From Microlunatus speluncae (lineage in GTDB: Bacteria > Actinomycetota > Actinomycetes > Propionibacteriales > Propionibacteriaceae), in assembly GCF_009299835.1 (NCBI RefSeq), contig NZ_VKCZ01000001.1, forward strand, positions 434,001 to 498,000: 64,000 nucleotides of DNA, given 5' to 3'. A model generated the notes under the pieces. It was not told the DNA's origin and did no database searches. It saw nothing but the letters and a program-made list of their open reading frames with translations. This document shows, one piece after another, positions 17,930 through 28,888 of this stretch (position 1 is its first letter; each line of letters starts with the position of its first letter). The position numbers and the translations under genes are program-made.

Positions 17930-18832
17930 ATGGAAGAAGGCGTTGCCCCGTTGATCATCGTCTGCGGCTTCATCGTGGGCTTCATCGGGATCGGAGTGGC
18001 CAGTTGGCGGAAGCGCAAACGGCAGCGGAAGGAAGCCGACGATCTTGGTCGGCAGCTCGGGGCTCGGTGGTTCACCTCTGACACCGGCCTGCCGTTCGGC
18101 CGGGTCGAGGACCCGCTGACAGGCGCGCCGTACTCCGGCACGGGGCAGCAGTTCGATTACGCCTTCGCGGTGGAGTATCGCGGCCGGCGGGTGGTCGCGC
18201 TGGAGTATTCGACGGTGTCCGTCTCGGCGAGCTCGCGGAGCCGGACCAGGTATCACGCGGTCCAGGTGCTCGGCCCGCAGACGCCGTTGATGATCATCCT
18301 GCCGCGGAACCCGGCACTGGCCGGCCTGTGGAAGGAGCTGACCGAGGTGCCGGCCGGCGATGCCGCCTTCGACGAGCGTTTCATGATGCTGGTCAAGGAT
18401 CCGGCGACGTTCCCCGGCCTGCCGGCCGCCGCGGTGGCCTGGTTCCTCGCCGGGCCGGAGCGCCAGCTGATGATGATCAAGTTCGCCGGTGACGGGTTCG
18501 AGGTGTCCGCTCCCGGACCGCTGCCGGGCTGGGACACGACCAAGGTGATCAACGATCTGGTCGACCTGTGCGACCTCGTCGAGACCGGGCAGGTGCGGCC
18601 GTCGCCGCGGCTGGAACTGGCGACCCAACCCCCGCCGCACAACGGGGTGCTGAACGCCCTCAGCGGCTGCCTGCTCGGCGCGACGGTGATCTTCTGGCTG
18701 GCGGCGTTCACGATCAGCAACCCCAGCAGCGGGCTGGTGGTGATCGGGGTCCTGGTCGGACTGGTCGTCGTCGGGGTCGGGCTCAACGTCCTGCTGCAGC
18801 GCCGTCGCCGGACCCGGACCCGGAGCCGGTGA
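17930..18832 (+). CDS. uncharacterised membrane protein
   Basis: 300 residues. One membrane segment at the N-terminus (about 7-25), then a basic stretch (WRKRKRQRK), a soluble middle domain of about 220 residues with no motif I recognise, and a pair of hydrophobic segments near 245-285 before an Arg-rich tail. Such a fold suggests both ends are anchored with the middle on one side. A TACGGT box (17916-17921) ends eight bases before the ATG. The 260-base gap upstream (17670-17929) shows no other gene. Confidence 0.65.
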   Translation: MEEGVAPLIIVCGFIVGFIGIGVASWRKRKRQRKEADDLGRQLGARWFTSDTGLPFGRVEDPLTGAPYSGTGQQFDYAFAVEYRGRRVVALEYSTVSVSASSRSRTRYHAVQVLGPQTPLMIILPRNPALAGLWKELTEVPAGDAAFDERFMMLVKDPATFPGLPAAAVAWFLAGPERQLMMIKFAGDGFEVSAPGPLPGWDTTKVINDLVDLCDLVETGQVRPSPRLELATQPPPHNGVLNALSGCLLGATVIFWLAAFTISNPSSGLVVIGVLVGLVVVGVGLNVLLQRRRRTRTRSR

Positions 18833-18881
18833 CGGCCGGCCAGCGGCGGGTCAGGAGTGGCCAAATCCGGCTCGGTGTGGC

Positions 18882-18887
18882 TAAGGT
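18882..18887 (+). promoter_or_regulatory. candidate -10 box of the leuA leader transcript
   Basis: TAAGGT ends seven bases before the leader-peptide ATG at 18895, placing the transcript start on or next to that codon. Motif and spacing only. Confidence 0.5.
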
Positions 18888-18894
18888 GGGCGCC

Positions 18895-18923
18895 ATGACC
18901 CACTGGTCGCTTCTCCTTCGTTG

Positions 18924-18942
<19 letters not shown>
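18895..18942 (+). CDS. leuL: leucine leader peptide
   Basis: A 15-codon frame reading MTHWSLLLRCRSEVR. Codons 6-8 (18910-18918) are CTT CTC CTT, three consecutive leucines using codons that are uncommon in this G+C-rich context. It ends 66 bases before leuA and its stop lies inside a hairpin. This is the pattern expected of ribosome-mediated leucine attenuation; leuA leader peptides of this kind have been described in Actinobacteria. Confidence 0.82.
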
Positions 18943-20769
<1,827 letters not shown>

Positions 20770-20784
20770 CCCACACCCGCCGAC

Positions 20785-20828
20785 TTGTCAGAACTGAGTT
20801 GTGCCCGGGCACAACTCAGTTCTGACAA
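20785..20828. repeat. family A palindrome, copy 3 (perfect, loopless)
   Basis: A perfect 44-base palindrome with its axis at 20806/20807. It is between the convergent leuA and ABC-transporter genes, with CCGCCGAC as lead-in at 20777. Its position right after the stop suits a bidirectional terminator, although there is no U-tract. Confidence 0.9.
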
Positions 20829-20849
20829 CTCGCGATGATTCGGAACGAA

Positions 20850-22625
20850 TCAGGTCCGGGGTTGGGACCAGGCCTGCCAGAGTTCCGCGTAGCGACCGGC
20901 GGCGGCCAGCAGTTGATCATGGGAGCCCTGCTCGACGATCCGGCCGTGTTCGAGGACGATCACCCGGTCGGCGGTGGCGGCCTGGCTGAGCCGGTGGGCG
21001 ACGATCAGTGCGGCGCGGCCGGCGATGGCCTGCTCGGTCGCGCGGTCCAGCAGGCCGGCACTGGTGCTGCCCGCTTCGGCGGTCGCCTCGTCGAGGATCG
21101 CGACGGGCGGGTCCAGCAGCACCAGCCGGGCCAGCCCGAGATGCTGCACCTCGGCGGCGGTCAGCGCCCGGCCGTGGCCGCCGACCTCGGTGTCCAGGCC
21201 GTCGGGCAGCCGGGTGACCAGTTCCTCGGCGCCGACGGTCCGTAAGGCGGCCCAGAGTTGCTCGTCGGTGGCGCCGGAGTCGACCAGGGTGAGGTTGTCG
21301 CGGAGGGTGCCGGCGAACACGTGCACCTCCTGGGTGATCAGCACGATCGGGTCGGCGTGCCGATCGATGCTGCCCGTGCCGGGCTGGTGTACCCCGGCGA
21401 TCAGGGCGGCCAGCGTGGACTTCCCGGCGCCCGAACTGCCGACCAGGGCGACTCGTTCCGAGCGGCCGAGCTCGAGCTCGATGCCGGCGAGCACGGGATG
21501 ATCTTGGTGGTACGCGAAGCCGAGCTCACGGATCCTCACCGCGGCCGATGAATCGCGCGGCTCCGGTTCGGCGATCCTGGCGTCCGGCTCGGCGGCCGCG
21601 GTGGGTGCCTGGATCACGCCGACGATCCGGCCGAGCGAGGCCAACGCCGACTGCAGGTCGTCGACCACGATCAACAACTGGTTGATCGGGTCGAACAGCC
21701 GCAGGAAGAACAGCATCGCCGTCGTCGCCGCCCCGATGGTGCCCAGATCGTTGTTGATCAACCAGAACCCCACCAACAGGATCCCGGTCATGCCGAGGAA
21801 TTCGGCGAAGTTGAGTCGACCGAAGAAGCGGTTCTGCAGCACCCGCGCCTTCATCGCCCAGCCGACCACCTGCCACGAGGCGGCGGCGATCCGGCCGCCG
21901 TGCCGCTCGCTCATCCGGTACGCCAGCACGGTGTCCAGGCCGCGCAGGCCGGCCAGCACCTGATGGGCCCGGTCGGCCATCGCAGCCCGCTCGGCGGCGT
22001 AGACCGGGGGAGCGGCCCGGAGATACCAGCGGACCGCGAGCACGTGCACCGGAATGATCACCAGCAGCGCGAGCGCGTACCGAAGATCGAGAACGGCCAT
22101 CCCGACGAACGTCAGCACGATCGTGAACAGTGCCCCGGTCAGCGCCGGCGTGACCCGCGGGACCGCCTCGGCGACCCGGGCGACGTCGTCGCTGGCCCGG
22201 CTGATCAGGTCACCGGTGCCGGCCCGTTCCACCACCGACTGCGGCAGCAGCAGGGCGCGGGTGACCATCCGTTCCCGGAGGGTGGCGAGCACCGACTCGA
22301 TCAACCGGGCGGACAGCACGACACCGACCCCGGTCAGCGCCGCGCCGACGATCCCGCTGCCGACCATGATCAACCCGAGCAGCCAGATCCGGGTCGCGCC
22401 GAGCCGGCCGTCGATCGCGTCGACGATGCCGCCCAGCGCGGCCGGCATGACCAGCCCGGCGGCGTTGGCGGCGATCAAGATCACGATCAGCAGCGCCAGC
22501 AGCTTCTTGCGTCCGCGCAGGGCGTGCAGCACCTCGGCCGTGACCTGCCGGCGGTCGGCGATCGGCAGCCGGTCGCCGGGCACGGTCGCCGGATCGGCCA
22601 CACCGGAGCGGAGGGTCGCCGTCAT
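20850..22625 (-). CDS. ABC transporter, fused permease-ATPase (catalytic half)
   Basis: 591-residue type IV (exporter-fold) half-transporter with six membrane helices in about the first 330 residues and an ATPase domain after. Walker A (VGSSGAGKST), Q-loop (ITQEVHVF), Walker B (VAILDEATAE) and the switch His (VAHRLS) are all intact. The signature motif is not: LSGGQ is replaced by LTAAE. Its partner has the reverse pattern, so the pair should form one working ATP site. It overlaps the upstream partner gene by four bases (ATGA). Confidence 0.9.
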   Translation of the reverse strand: MTATLRSGVADPATVPGDRLPIADRRQVTAEVLHALRGRKKLLALLIVILIAANAAGLVMPAALGGIVDAIDGRLGATRIWLLGLIMVGSGIVGAALTGVGVVLSARLIESVLATLRERMVTRALLLPQSVVERAGTGDLISRASDDVARVAEAVPRVTPALTGALFTIVLTFVGMAVLDLRYALALLVIIPVHVLAVRWYLRAAPPVYAAERAAMADRAHQVLAGLRGLDTVLAYRMSERHGGRIAAASWQVVGWAMKARVLQNRFFGRLNFAEFLGMTGILLVGFWLINNDLGTIGAATTAMLFFLRLFDPINQLLIVVDDLQSALASLGRIVGVIQAPTAAAEPDARIAEPEPRDSSAAVRIRELGFAYHQDHPVLAGIELELGRSERVALVGSSGAGKSTLAALIAGVHQPGTGSIDRHADPIVLITQEVHVFAGTLRDNLTLVDSGATDEQLWAALRTVGAEELVTRLPDGLDTEVGGHGRALTAAEVQHLGLARLVLLDPPVAILDEATAEAGSTSAGLLDRATEQAIAGRAALIVAHRLSQAATADRVIVLEHGRIVEQGSHDQLLAAAGRYAELWQAWSQPRT

Positions 22626-24283
22626 GACGCCACCTCGATCACCCGATCGCAGGCCGACATCCAGGCCGGCGAGTTGGTGATCACGATCGTGGTCCGGCCG
22701 TTCCTCGCGTCCCGGACCTGCCGGGCGATCTCGGCCTCGGTGACCGAGTCGACGGCGGTCGTCGGGTCGTGCAGCACCAGCACCGGTGCGTCCTGGGCCA
22801 GCGCCCGGGCCAACGCCACGCGCTGCCGCTGGCCGCCGGACAACCGGGCCCCGGCCTCGCCGACGGCGGTCCGGTGTCCGTCCGGCAGCACCTCCATCAG
22901 GTCCGCCGCGCCGGCCTGGGCCAGCACCCGGTCGGCCCGGTCGGAGTCCGCTTCACCGAGCTCGAGATTGTCCAGGACCGTTCCCTCGAAGAGATCCGCG
23001 GCATGCGGCGCGACCAGCAACTCGGCCCGGATCGCCTCCGGCCGGTAGTCGGCCAGCGCGATCCCGCCGTAGCGCAGCTCGCCCCGCTCCGGCGGTCGCC
23101 GCGCGGCCAGCAATGCGACCAGCACGTCGGCCTGGCCGCCGGTGGCGCGGACGCCGACGAACTCCCCGGCCTCGACCCGGAGGTCGAGCTCGCGTACCGG
23201 ACCGGAGCTGACCCCGGCGAAGCTCACCGGCGCGGTGGCCCCGGGGCGCTCGGCGGTCCGGGAACCGTGCGGCATCGGCGGCGCGGTGAGCACCGCGAGC
23301 ACCCGGGCCGCGGAGGCCTGCGCGGCGGCCCAGATCGGGCCGGCGTTGCCGGCGATGCTGCGCAGCGGACTGAGGATGAACTGGGTCAGCCCGACGATCG
23401 TGATCAGGCCGCCGACGCTGAGCGACCCGTTCAGGGCGAACAGCCCGGCGGCCACGGCGATCGCGGCGACGAAGATCGTACTGACGCCGGACATGGTGCC
23501 GACGTAGCCGCCGAAGGCGCGCCGCGCGTGCAGCGTGCCGTCCAGCGCCTCCCGGCTGACCCGGCGATAGCGCTCCGCGGCGATCCGTTCGGCCCGCAGG
23601 CCGCGCAACACCCGATAGCCGGTGACCAGATCGGCGGCGCGACCGGACGCGGCCGCGGCCAACTCCTGCTCGCTCTCGCTGCGCCGCCGCAGCGGCCCGC
23701 CGGCCCGGTCGAGCAGCAGCAACATCAGCGGGGCGCCGACCAGGACGGCGATCCCGAGCGGCCAGCACAACACCAGCAGCACGATCCCGGCGAAGATCAC
23801 CGCCGCCAGCTGGCCGACCGGATAGACGGCGAGCATCAGCGCGAAGGAGAGCCGATTCACGTCGGAGGTGGCGACGGACAGCGCCTCGCCCGGCAGCCGG
23901 CCGGCGGTGCTAGCGTCGCCGGCCGGATCCAGCAACCGGTCGGTGACCTTGCCGCGCAGCTGATGCTGCACCACCTGGAGGCCGTACTCGCCGATCCGGG
24001 AACCGAACCGGTACGACAGCGACAACACGGTGAAATCGACCGCCAGTAACACGATCCAGAACACCAGCTGACCAAGATCACCGGTGGCCAGCGCCCGGTC
24101 GATCGCCAGCCCCATCACCACCGGGACCAGCCCCTCGCCGAGCTGGTGCAGCACCGCCAGCACCGCGGCCGGGATGACGTAGCGGCGGCCGGCCAGGACC
24201 GTCCGCAACACCAGCCGGCGCGGGGTGGTCGCCGCATCGATCGTGATCGGCCGGCCGACGCGGGGGCCGCTCGCAGCTTTCAC
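22622..24283 (-). CDS. ABC transporter, fused permease-ATPase (degenerate half)
   Basis: 553-residue half-transporter, first gene of the pair. The membrane part spans about residues 30-320. In the ATPase domain the Walker A region reads GVRATGGQADVL with no Gly-Lys-Ser/Thr, the Walker B position reads LVLHDPTT (His-Asp instead of Asp-Glu), the Q-loop Gln and switch His are missing (ITNSP), but the signature LSGGQRQR is intact. An iron box lies 10 bases upstream. Exporter-fold transporters with iron control can import siderophores (IrtAB of mycobacteria) or export them. Confidence 0.9.
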   Translation of the reverse strand: MKAASGPRVGRPITIDAATTPRRLVLRTVLAGRRYVIPAAVLAVLHQLGEGLVPVVMGLAIDRALATGDLGQLVFWIVLLAVDFTVLSLSYRFGSRIGEYGLQVVQHQLRGKVTDRLLDPAGDASTAGRLPGEALSVATSDVNRLSFALMLAVYPVGQLAAVIFAGIVLLVLCWPLGIAVLVGAPLMLLLLDRAGGPLRRRSESEQELAAAASGRAADLVTGYRVLRGLRAERIAAERYRRVSREALDGTLHARRAFGGYVGTMSGVSTIFVAAIAVAAGLFALNGSLSVGGLITIVGLTQFILSPLRSIAGNAGPIWAAAQASAARVLAVLTAPPMPHGSRTAERPGATAPVSFAGVSSGPVRELDLRVEAGEFVGVRATGGQADVLVALLAARRPPERGELRYGGIALADYRPEAIRAELLVAPHAADLFEGTVLDNLELGEADSDRADRVLAQAGAADLMEVLPDGHRTAVGEAGARLSGGQRQRVALARALAQDAPVLVLHDPTTAVDSVTEAEIARQVRDARNGRTTIVITNSPAWMSACDRVIEVAS

Positions 24284-24292
24284 CCCTGGAGG

Positions 24293-24311
24293 TTAGCTTG
24301 CCCTAACTTCG
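24293..24311. promoter_or_regulatory. DtxR/IdeR-type iron box before the ABC pair
   Basis: TTAGCTTGCCCTAACTTCG matches the consensus at about 13 of 19 positions, with both TTAG and CTAAC core halves kept. It is 10 bases upstream of the minus-strand start at 24283. Confidence 0.65.
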
Positions 24312-24363
24312 ACCGTCGACCCTGCGGCTGGGTTCCGGACGGGTGATCATCACCACAGGGCGT

Positions 24364-25281
24364 TCAGGCGATCAGGCGGCCGGCGGCGACGGGGAGGGTG
24401 CGCATCATCGGGTGGTCCTGGGCTTGCCCGGCCGGGTCCTTGGCCCAGGAAGTGTCGGCGGCGGGTGTCACCATCGACACCATCAGCAGGCGGTTGCCGG
24501 CCCGGACCAGTCCGATGCTCTCCGTGGTCGGCCTGCTCTGCCGTTCCTGGTATTCCAGCCGCAGGTGTTCCGCGACGACGCCCTCGGGCAGCGGCACCGG
24601 CCTGGCCGCGACCGGGCTCGGCTGCAGGTAGCCCTGACGGCGCAGCATCCGTGGACAGTCGCGGATGCTGCGGCCGAGCTCGGCGTAGACCTCCTCGGCC
24701 TCCGCGTCGGAGGCGTAGTCGGCGATCAGGGCGGTGCCGTGGCCGCTGGCGGCCAGGGTGTAGTCGCGCCGGAAGAGGTGGGCCGGGTTCGCCAGCACCG
24801 TGACCGACGGCAGGCAGACCGAGGGCAGCTCGTCGCCGGACTCCTCGGCCGCGGCCCGCTCCTGCCAGTCGCCGGTGGCGCGCCAGGCGAGGTCGGTGGC
24901 GGCGGGCAGGTTGCCCTCCGTGATGGCCGGCCGGGCCTCCTGGGCGGGCTCGGTCGGGGACGGCGGTCGGGTCGGCTTCGGCGACCGCGACGGAGATTGC
25001 TTGGGCCGGCTCGTCTCGTCCTCGGTCGGCTCGTCGTCGGGCACGTGCGAGTGCTCGTTCTCGATCGGCGTCTCGGCCTGGCTGGCCGGCACCCGGCCGA
25101 GGTGGGTCGCCGGCGGCGGGCCGGCCTGGGCCGGTGGCGCGGCCGTGGTGGCGGCCTCTGGCCGGTTCACCAGGACGAAGACCACACCCAGGACGGCGAT
25201 CGCGATCATCGCGATGCCGACAGCGCCGAGAATGCGCCCGGATCCGGGCGATCTCGGCGACGGTGACCGGCGCTGACGCAC
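24364..25281 (-). CDS. membrane-anchored protein with Pro-rich linker, unknown function
   Basis: 305 residues from GTG 25281, chosen for its AAGGAGG five bases upstream; an ATG at 25323 is also in frame. A basic N-terminus and one membrane helix (about residues 18-40, LGAVGIAMIAIAVLGVVFVL) are followed by a long Pro/Ser/Glu-rich linker and a C-terminal domain of about 180 residues with two Cys (VCLPSV and RDCPRM). The build is that of an extracellular domain on a stalk. I do not recognise the family. It is downstream of the M1 peptidase gene by 87 bases. Confidence 0.75.
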   Translation of the reverse strand: MRQRRSPSPRSPGSGRILGAVGIAMIAIAVLGVVFVLVNRPEAATTAAPPAQAGPPPATHLGRVPASQAETPIENEHSHVPDDEPTEDETSRPKQSPSRSPKPTRPPSPTEPAQEARPAITEGNLPAATDLAWRATGDWQERAAAEESGDELPSVCLPSVTVLANPAHLFRRDYTLAASGHGTALIADYASDAEAEEVYAELGRSIRDCPRMLRRQGYLQPSPVAARPVPLPEGVVAEHLRLEYQERQSRPTTESIGLVRAGNRLLMVSMVTPAADTSWAKDPAGQAQDHPMMRTLPVAAGRLIA

Positions 25282-25368
25282 CCGTTCCTCCTTGTCGATT
25301 CCCCCGAGGACTCGTCTCTTCATCGGCGTCGTGCTCGACACCGGTGGTCGCTGCAGCACAATACCCCG

Positions 25369-26931
25369 TCAGCGGAACCCGTTCTCCGGCGTCGCCGCCG
25401 GTACGGACTCCGACCGCAGCCAGGCGTCGAAGAACGGTTCGAGATCCGTGGTCGTCCTGGCCTGCGCGGCCACCATCCAGTCCTCGACGCTGCGGGGACC
25501 GGGATCGGCTGCCCAGTCCCGGGCCAGCGCGAAGAAGGCGTCGTCGCCGATCACGTTGCGCAGCGCCTGCAGGGTCATCGGGCCGCGGCTGTAGACGGTG
25601 TTGAACAGCTGGTCGGCGCCCGGATCGATCATCGTGATCCGCCAGAACTCACGGACCCCCTTGACCCGGTCGTACAGCTTGGTGAACGACTCGTTCGCCG
25701 GCCGGCCGTTCCGCTCCCGATACAGCCACTGCGCCCAGGACGCGTACGCCTCGTTGATGAAGATGTCGTCCCACTGGGCCAGCGTGACGTTGTTGCCGAA
25801 CCACATGTGCGCCAGCTCGTGCATCACCAGCTCCGGGCCGTGGTCGGGGTCGGCGATCGCCTCCCGCTGGTAGATCGGCCGGGTCTGGGTCTCCAGTCCG
25901 CCGAACCAGAAGTCGTGCACCGGGACGACTCCGCCGAGCTCGCTGAACGGGTACGGGCCGAACGACTGCTCCATCATGGTGATCAACTCGGGCGACCTGG
26001 CCAGGTTGGCGAACGCGGCCTGCCGCTGCGGGCCGGGGATCTGCTCCGACACCGCATAGAGGTACGGCCGGCCGGCGGCGACGCCTTCCTTGATCTCGTA
26101 GCGTCCGATCGAGATGAAATTGAGATAGGTCGCCATCGGCTGCCGGGAGATCCAGCGCCAGGTGTCGTGATCTTGCTCGTCGGCGGTGTCGCGGGACTCC
26201 AGCCGGCCGATGCTGATCACGTCGAAGCCGGTGGGCACCCGGACGCTGACATCCATCAGGGCGACGTCGGACGGATGATCATTGGCCGGATACCACCAGG
26301 CCGAGCTCTCCGGCTCGCCGGCCACGGTCCACTCCTCCCCGGTCGCATACCAGGCGCGGATGTCGTCGCGCCGGACCTGGCCCGGCTCGCCCGCATACTC
26401 CACCTGCACCTGGAACTCGTTACCGGCCTCGACCGGCCGGGCGGGCGTGATCTTGACGTCCTGGAAACCGGACTTGGCGAACCGCGCCTCGGCTCCGTCG
26501 ACCAGCACCCGGCTGACCGGCAGGGCAAGATCAACATAGAACGACGACAGTCCCTGCTCGGCCCGGGCGTTGATCGTGGTCCGGCCGGAGAGCCGACCGG
26601 CCGCCGGCGCCCAGTCGACGGCGATCGTGTATTTGCTCACGTCGTAGCCGCTGCTGCCGTAGTCGGGGTAGTAACGATCACCGACCCCGGGCTTGCCCGC
26701 GCCGGGCTCGGGCAGCACGATCGGCGGGGAGCCCTCGGCCGTCGAGCGGTTGATCAGGACCGGGATTCCGACCGGCACCGCGATCAGCACCAGGCTGACC
26801 AGGACCATGATCACGGCGAAGACGTACGCGGCCCGGTGCGGGCGGTGCTTCGGCGGTCGGGCCGGCACCGGGGCGCCGGAGAATCGGCCCGACGGATCGG
26901 GCGGACCCCAACCGGGATCAACGTTCGACAT
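25369..26931 (-). CDS. M1 family metallopeptidase, membrane-anchored
   Basis: 520-residue gluzincin peptidase. An N-terminal Pro-rich cytoplasmic tail and one membrane helix (about residues 35-60) place the catalytic domain outside. The zinc site is complete: HELAHMWFGN with the third ligand Glu in NEAYASW. The usual GAMEN exopeptidase motif is altered to GGLETQ, so aminopeptidase specificity may differ. The gene begins 14 bases inside the end of recO, suggesting co-transcription. Confidence 0.9.
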   Translation of the reverse strand: MSNVDPGWGPPDPSGRFSGAPVPARPPKHRPHRAAYVFAVIMVLVSLVLIAVPVGIPVLINRSTAEGSPPIVLPEPGAGKPGVGDRYYPDYGSSGYDVSKYTIAVDWAPAAGRLSGRTTINARAEQGLSSFYVDLALPVSRVLVDGAEARFAKSGFQDVKITPARPVEAGNEFQVQVEYAGEPGQVRRDDIRAWYATGEEWTVAGEPESSAWWYPANDHPSDVALMDVSVRVPTGFDVISIGRLESRDTADEQDHDTWRWISRQPMATYLNFISIGRYEIKEGVAAGRPYLYAVSEQIPGPQRQAAFANLARSPELITMMEQSFGPYPFSELGGVVPVHDFWFGGLETQTRPIYQREAIADPDHGPELVMHELAHMWFGNNVTLAQWDDIFINEAYASWAQWLYRERNGRPANESFTKLYDRVKGVREFWRITMIDPGADQLFNTVYSRGPMTLQALRNVIGDDAFFALARDWAADPGPRSVEDWMVAAQARTTTDLEPFFDAWLRSESVPAATPENGFR

Positions 26932-27658
26932 GCGCCAGCGATCGCAGATTCCGGTCGAGGTGCCAGGCGACGTAGCCGCCGGTGATCGAGCTGGCCTCGG
27001 CCATGATCACCGCGGGCTGGTCCCGGGTCGCCTCCCAGTGACCCTCGAGCAGGGCACTGAGCAGGGCCAGGGTTTCGGGGTTGGGCCGGCTGGAACCGGC
27101 CGGGCGACAGGGCTCGCAGACCACGCCGCCGGCCGTGGGGGAGAAGGCGCGGTGCGGCCCGACCAGCCCGCACCGGGCACAGTCGACGAACGACGGCGCA
27201 TAGCCGGCGATCGCCATCGCCCGCAGCAGGTAGGAGTCCAAGATCAACGACGGCGCCCGCTCGCCGTCCCGGGTGCCGGACTGCAACACCCGCAGTGCCC
27301 CGGCCAGCAACAGGTAGTGCTGCACCGCGGGCTCGCGTTCCTCGGCGACCAGCCGGTCGGCGGTCTCCACCATCGCCTGGCCGGCCGTGTATTTGCGGTA
27401 GTCCTGGCCGAGCTCGTCACTGTGCGGCTCCAGGGTGACCGCCTGGGTGATCACGTCCAGCGTGCGACCGATCGCGAACTGCAGATCGACCCGGGAGAAC
27501 GGCTCCAGCCGGGCGCCGAACTTCGAGGACGTGCGCCGGATCCCCTTGGCCACCGCCCTGATCTTGCCGTGCCGCCGGCTGAGCATCGTGATGATCCGGT
27601 CGGCCTCGCCCAGCTTGTGGGTGCGCAGCACGACGGCCTCATCGGAGTAGGTCGGCAC
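26918..27658 (-). CDS. recO: DNA repair protein RecO
   Basis: 246 residues from GTG 27658. RecO helps load RecA in RecFOR repair. The N-terminal OB fold ([38 protein letters not shown] region) and the four-Cys zinc module (CARCG and CEPC) are intact. It is divergent from uppS, a common actinobacterial pairing, and overlaps the M1 peptidase start by 14 bases. Confidence 0.95.
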   Translation of the reverse strand: MPTYSDEAVVLRTHKLGEADRIITMLSRRHGKIRAVAKGIRRTSSKFGARLEPFSRVDLQFAIGRTLDVITQAVTLEPHSDELGQDYRKYTAGQAMVETADRLVAEEREPAVQHYLLLAGALRVLQSGTRDGERAPSLILDSYLLRAMAIAGYAPSFVDCARCGLVGPHRAFSPTAGGVVCEPCRPAGSSRPNPETLALLSALLEGHWEATRDQPAVIMAEASSITGGYVAWHLDRNLRSLAHVER

Positions 27659-27735
27659 CCGGCTATTGTCCCTTACGTGCCAAGGACACCCGACGAGAAC
27701 GCTCCGCTGCACGCCACCTTTCCGCGGGGACGCCG

Positions 27736-28509
27736 GTGAGGAACTCCCGGCGTTCGTACGCGGCGCCCAAGCCCCACCCCAGCGGGGCGCGGCCGCCGAA
27801 GCTCCCGGCGGCCAAGCTGCCGCGGCACGTCGCCATCGTGATGGACGGCAACGGCCGCTGGGCCAAGGCCCGCGGGCTGGCCCGGACCGAGGGGCATGCG
27901 GCCGGCGAGGCGTCGTTGTTCGACGTGATCGAGGGCGCGATCGAGGTCGGGGTCAAGTACGTGTCGGCGTACGCGTTCTCGACCGAGAACTGGCGCCGCT
28001 CGCCGGACGAGGTGCGCTGGCTGATGGGCTTCAACCGGGACGTGATCCGGCGCCGCCGGGACGAGCTCGACGCGATGGGCGTCCGGATCCGTTGGGCCGG
28101 CCGGCGGCCCCGGCTGTGGCGCAGCGTGATCTCCGAACTGGAGGCGGCGGAGGCCCGGACGGTCGACAACGACGTGATCACCCTGCAGTTCTGCGTCAAC
28201 TACGGCGGCCGGGCCGAGATCGTCGACGCCGCCCGCCGGATCGCCGAGGAGGCCGCGGCCGGTCGGCTCGATCCGTCCCGGCTGACCGAGGACCGGTTCC
28301 GCCGGTTCCTGGACGAGCCGGACATCCCGGACGTCGACCTGTTCGTCCGCTCCTCAGGGGAGCAGCGCACCTCCAACTTCCTGGTCTGGCAGTCCGCCTA
28401 CGCCGAGCTGGTCTTCCTCGACCGCCTCTGGCCCGACTTCGACCGCCGTGACCTCTGGCGGGCGATCGAGCTCTACGCCGACCGCGACCGCCGCTACGGC
28501 AGCGCCTGA
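27736..28509 (+). CDS. uppS: isoprenyl diphosphate synthase (cis-prenyltransferase, UppS family)
   Basis: 257-residue cis-prenyltransferase that makes long-chain polyprenyl diphosphate, the lipid carrier for cell-wall sugars. The catalytic Asp is in [11 protein letters not shown], and the C-terminal diphosphate-binding [15 protein letters not shown] plus YAELVF are intact. The start is GTG 27736; 30 basic, Pro-rich residues precede the conserved core. It is divergent from recO. A MITE-like element begins four bases after its stop. Confidence 0.95.
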   Translation: MRNSRRSYAAPKPHPSGARPPKLPAAKLPRHVAIVMDGNGRWAKARGLARTEGHAAGEASLFDVIEGAIEVGVKYVSAYAFSTENWRRSPDEVRWLMGFNRDVIRRRRDELDAMGVRIRWAGRRPRLWRSVISELEAAEARTVDNDVITLQFCVNYGGRAEIVDAARRIAEEAAAGRLDPSRLTEDRFRRFLDEPDIPDVDLFVRSSGEQRTSNFLVWQSAYAELVFLDRLWPDFDRRDLWRAIELYADRDRRYGSA

Positions 28510-28512
28510 CCC

Positions 28513-28877
28513 AATCCGCCGACCCGCCACAAACGCACGCGTTCTGTCGGCGTGTCGGTGCACAATCGACGTCTCGACGGGAGCGGGAACCGAGGGGAGG
28601 ACCATGTCGGTGGATGAGAACGGTCTACTCCGAGCGCTGTCGAACATGGATGGTTTTGCTGGTTCCTGGTGGGTGACCGGCGGCACACCCGGGTCCGCCG
28701 GGAGTGGGAACGGGGCGATGCACTGGTTGCTGGGCCGGACACGATCGTGCTGGGCTCCGCGGACGATCCCGGGGAGGGCTGCGGTTGCGGCCGGCGGTCG
28801 CGATCGTCCGTCGCCGAGACGTCACTTCTGCACCGACACGCCGCAAAACCCGTGCACTAGTGCCGGGTGGGCGGATT
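28513..28877. mobile_element. 365-base MITE-like element with long terminal inverted repeats
   Basis: The ends are inverted copies over about 64 bases: 28513-28576 against 28814-28877. Both begin AATCCGCC and share GGCGTGTCGGTGCA followed by GACGTCTC; identity by eye is about 80%. It lies exactly between the uppS stop and the stop of the convergent CPBP gene. The left end is also similar to the palindrome at 37600. No transposase is present. A small frame (28604-28888) lies inside. Confidence 0.7.
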
Positions 28878-28888
28878 TTAGTAGATGA
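28604..28888 (+). CDS. small uncharacterised protein inside the MITE-like element
   Basis: 94 codons from an ATG with a good purine tract (GAGGGGAGG) eight bases upstream. The first 50 residues look plausible (MSVDENGLLRALSNMDGFAG), but the rest is Arg/Pro-rich and is written across the right inverted repeat, ending 11 bases inside the convergent gene. No family recognised. It may be a chance frame. Confidence 0.35.
   Translation: MSVDENGLLRALSNMDGFAGSWWVTGGTPGSAGSGNGAMHWLLGRTRSCWAPRTIPGRAAVAAGGRDRPSPRRHFCTDTPQNPCTSAGWADFSR

Noticed and set aside
28604..28888. Transposase or cargo protein of the MITE-like element
   Set aside because: The 94-codon frame has no DDE, tyrosine or HUH motif and its second half is written across the inverted repeat; listed only as a low-confidence small protein.
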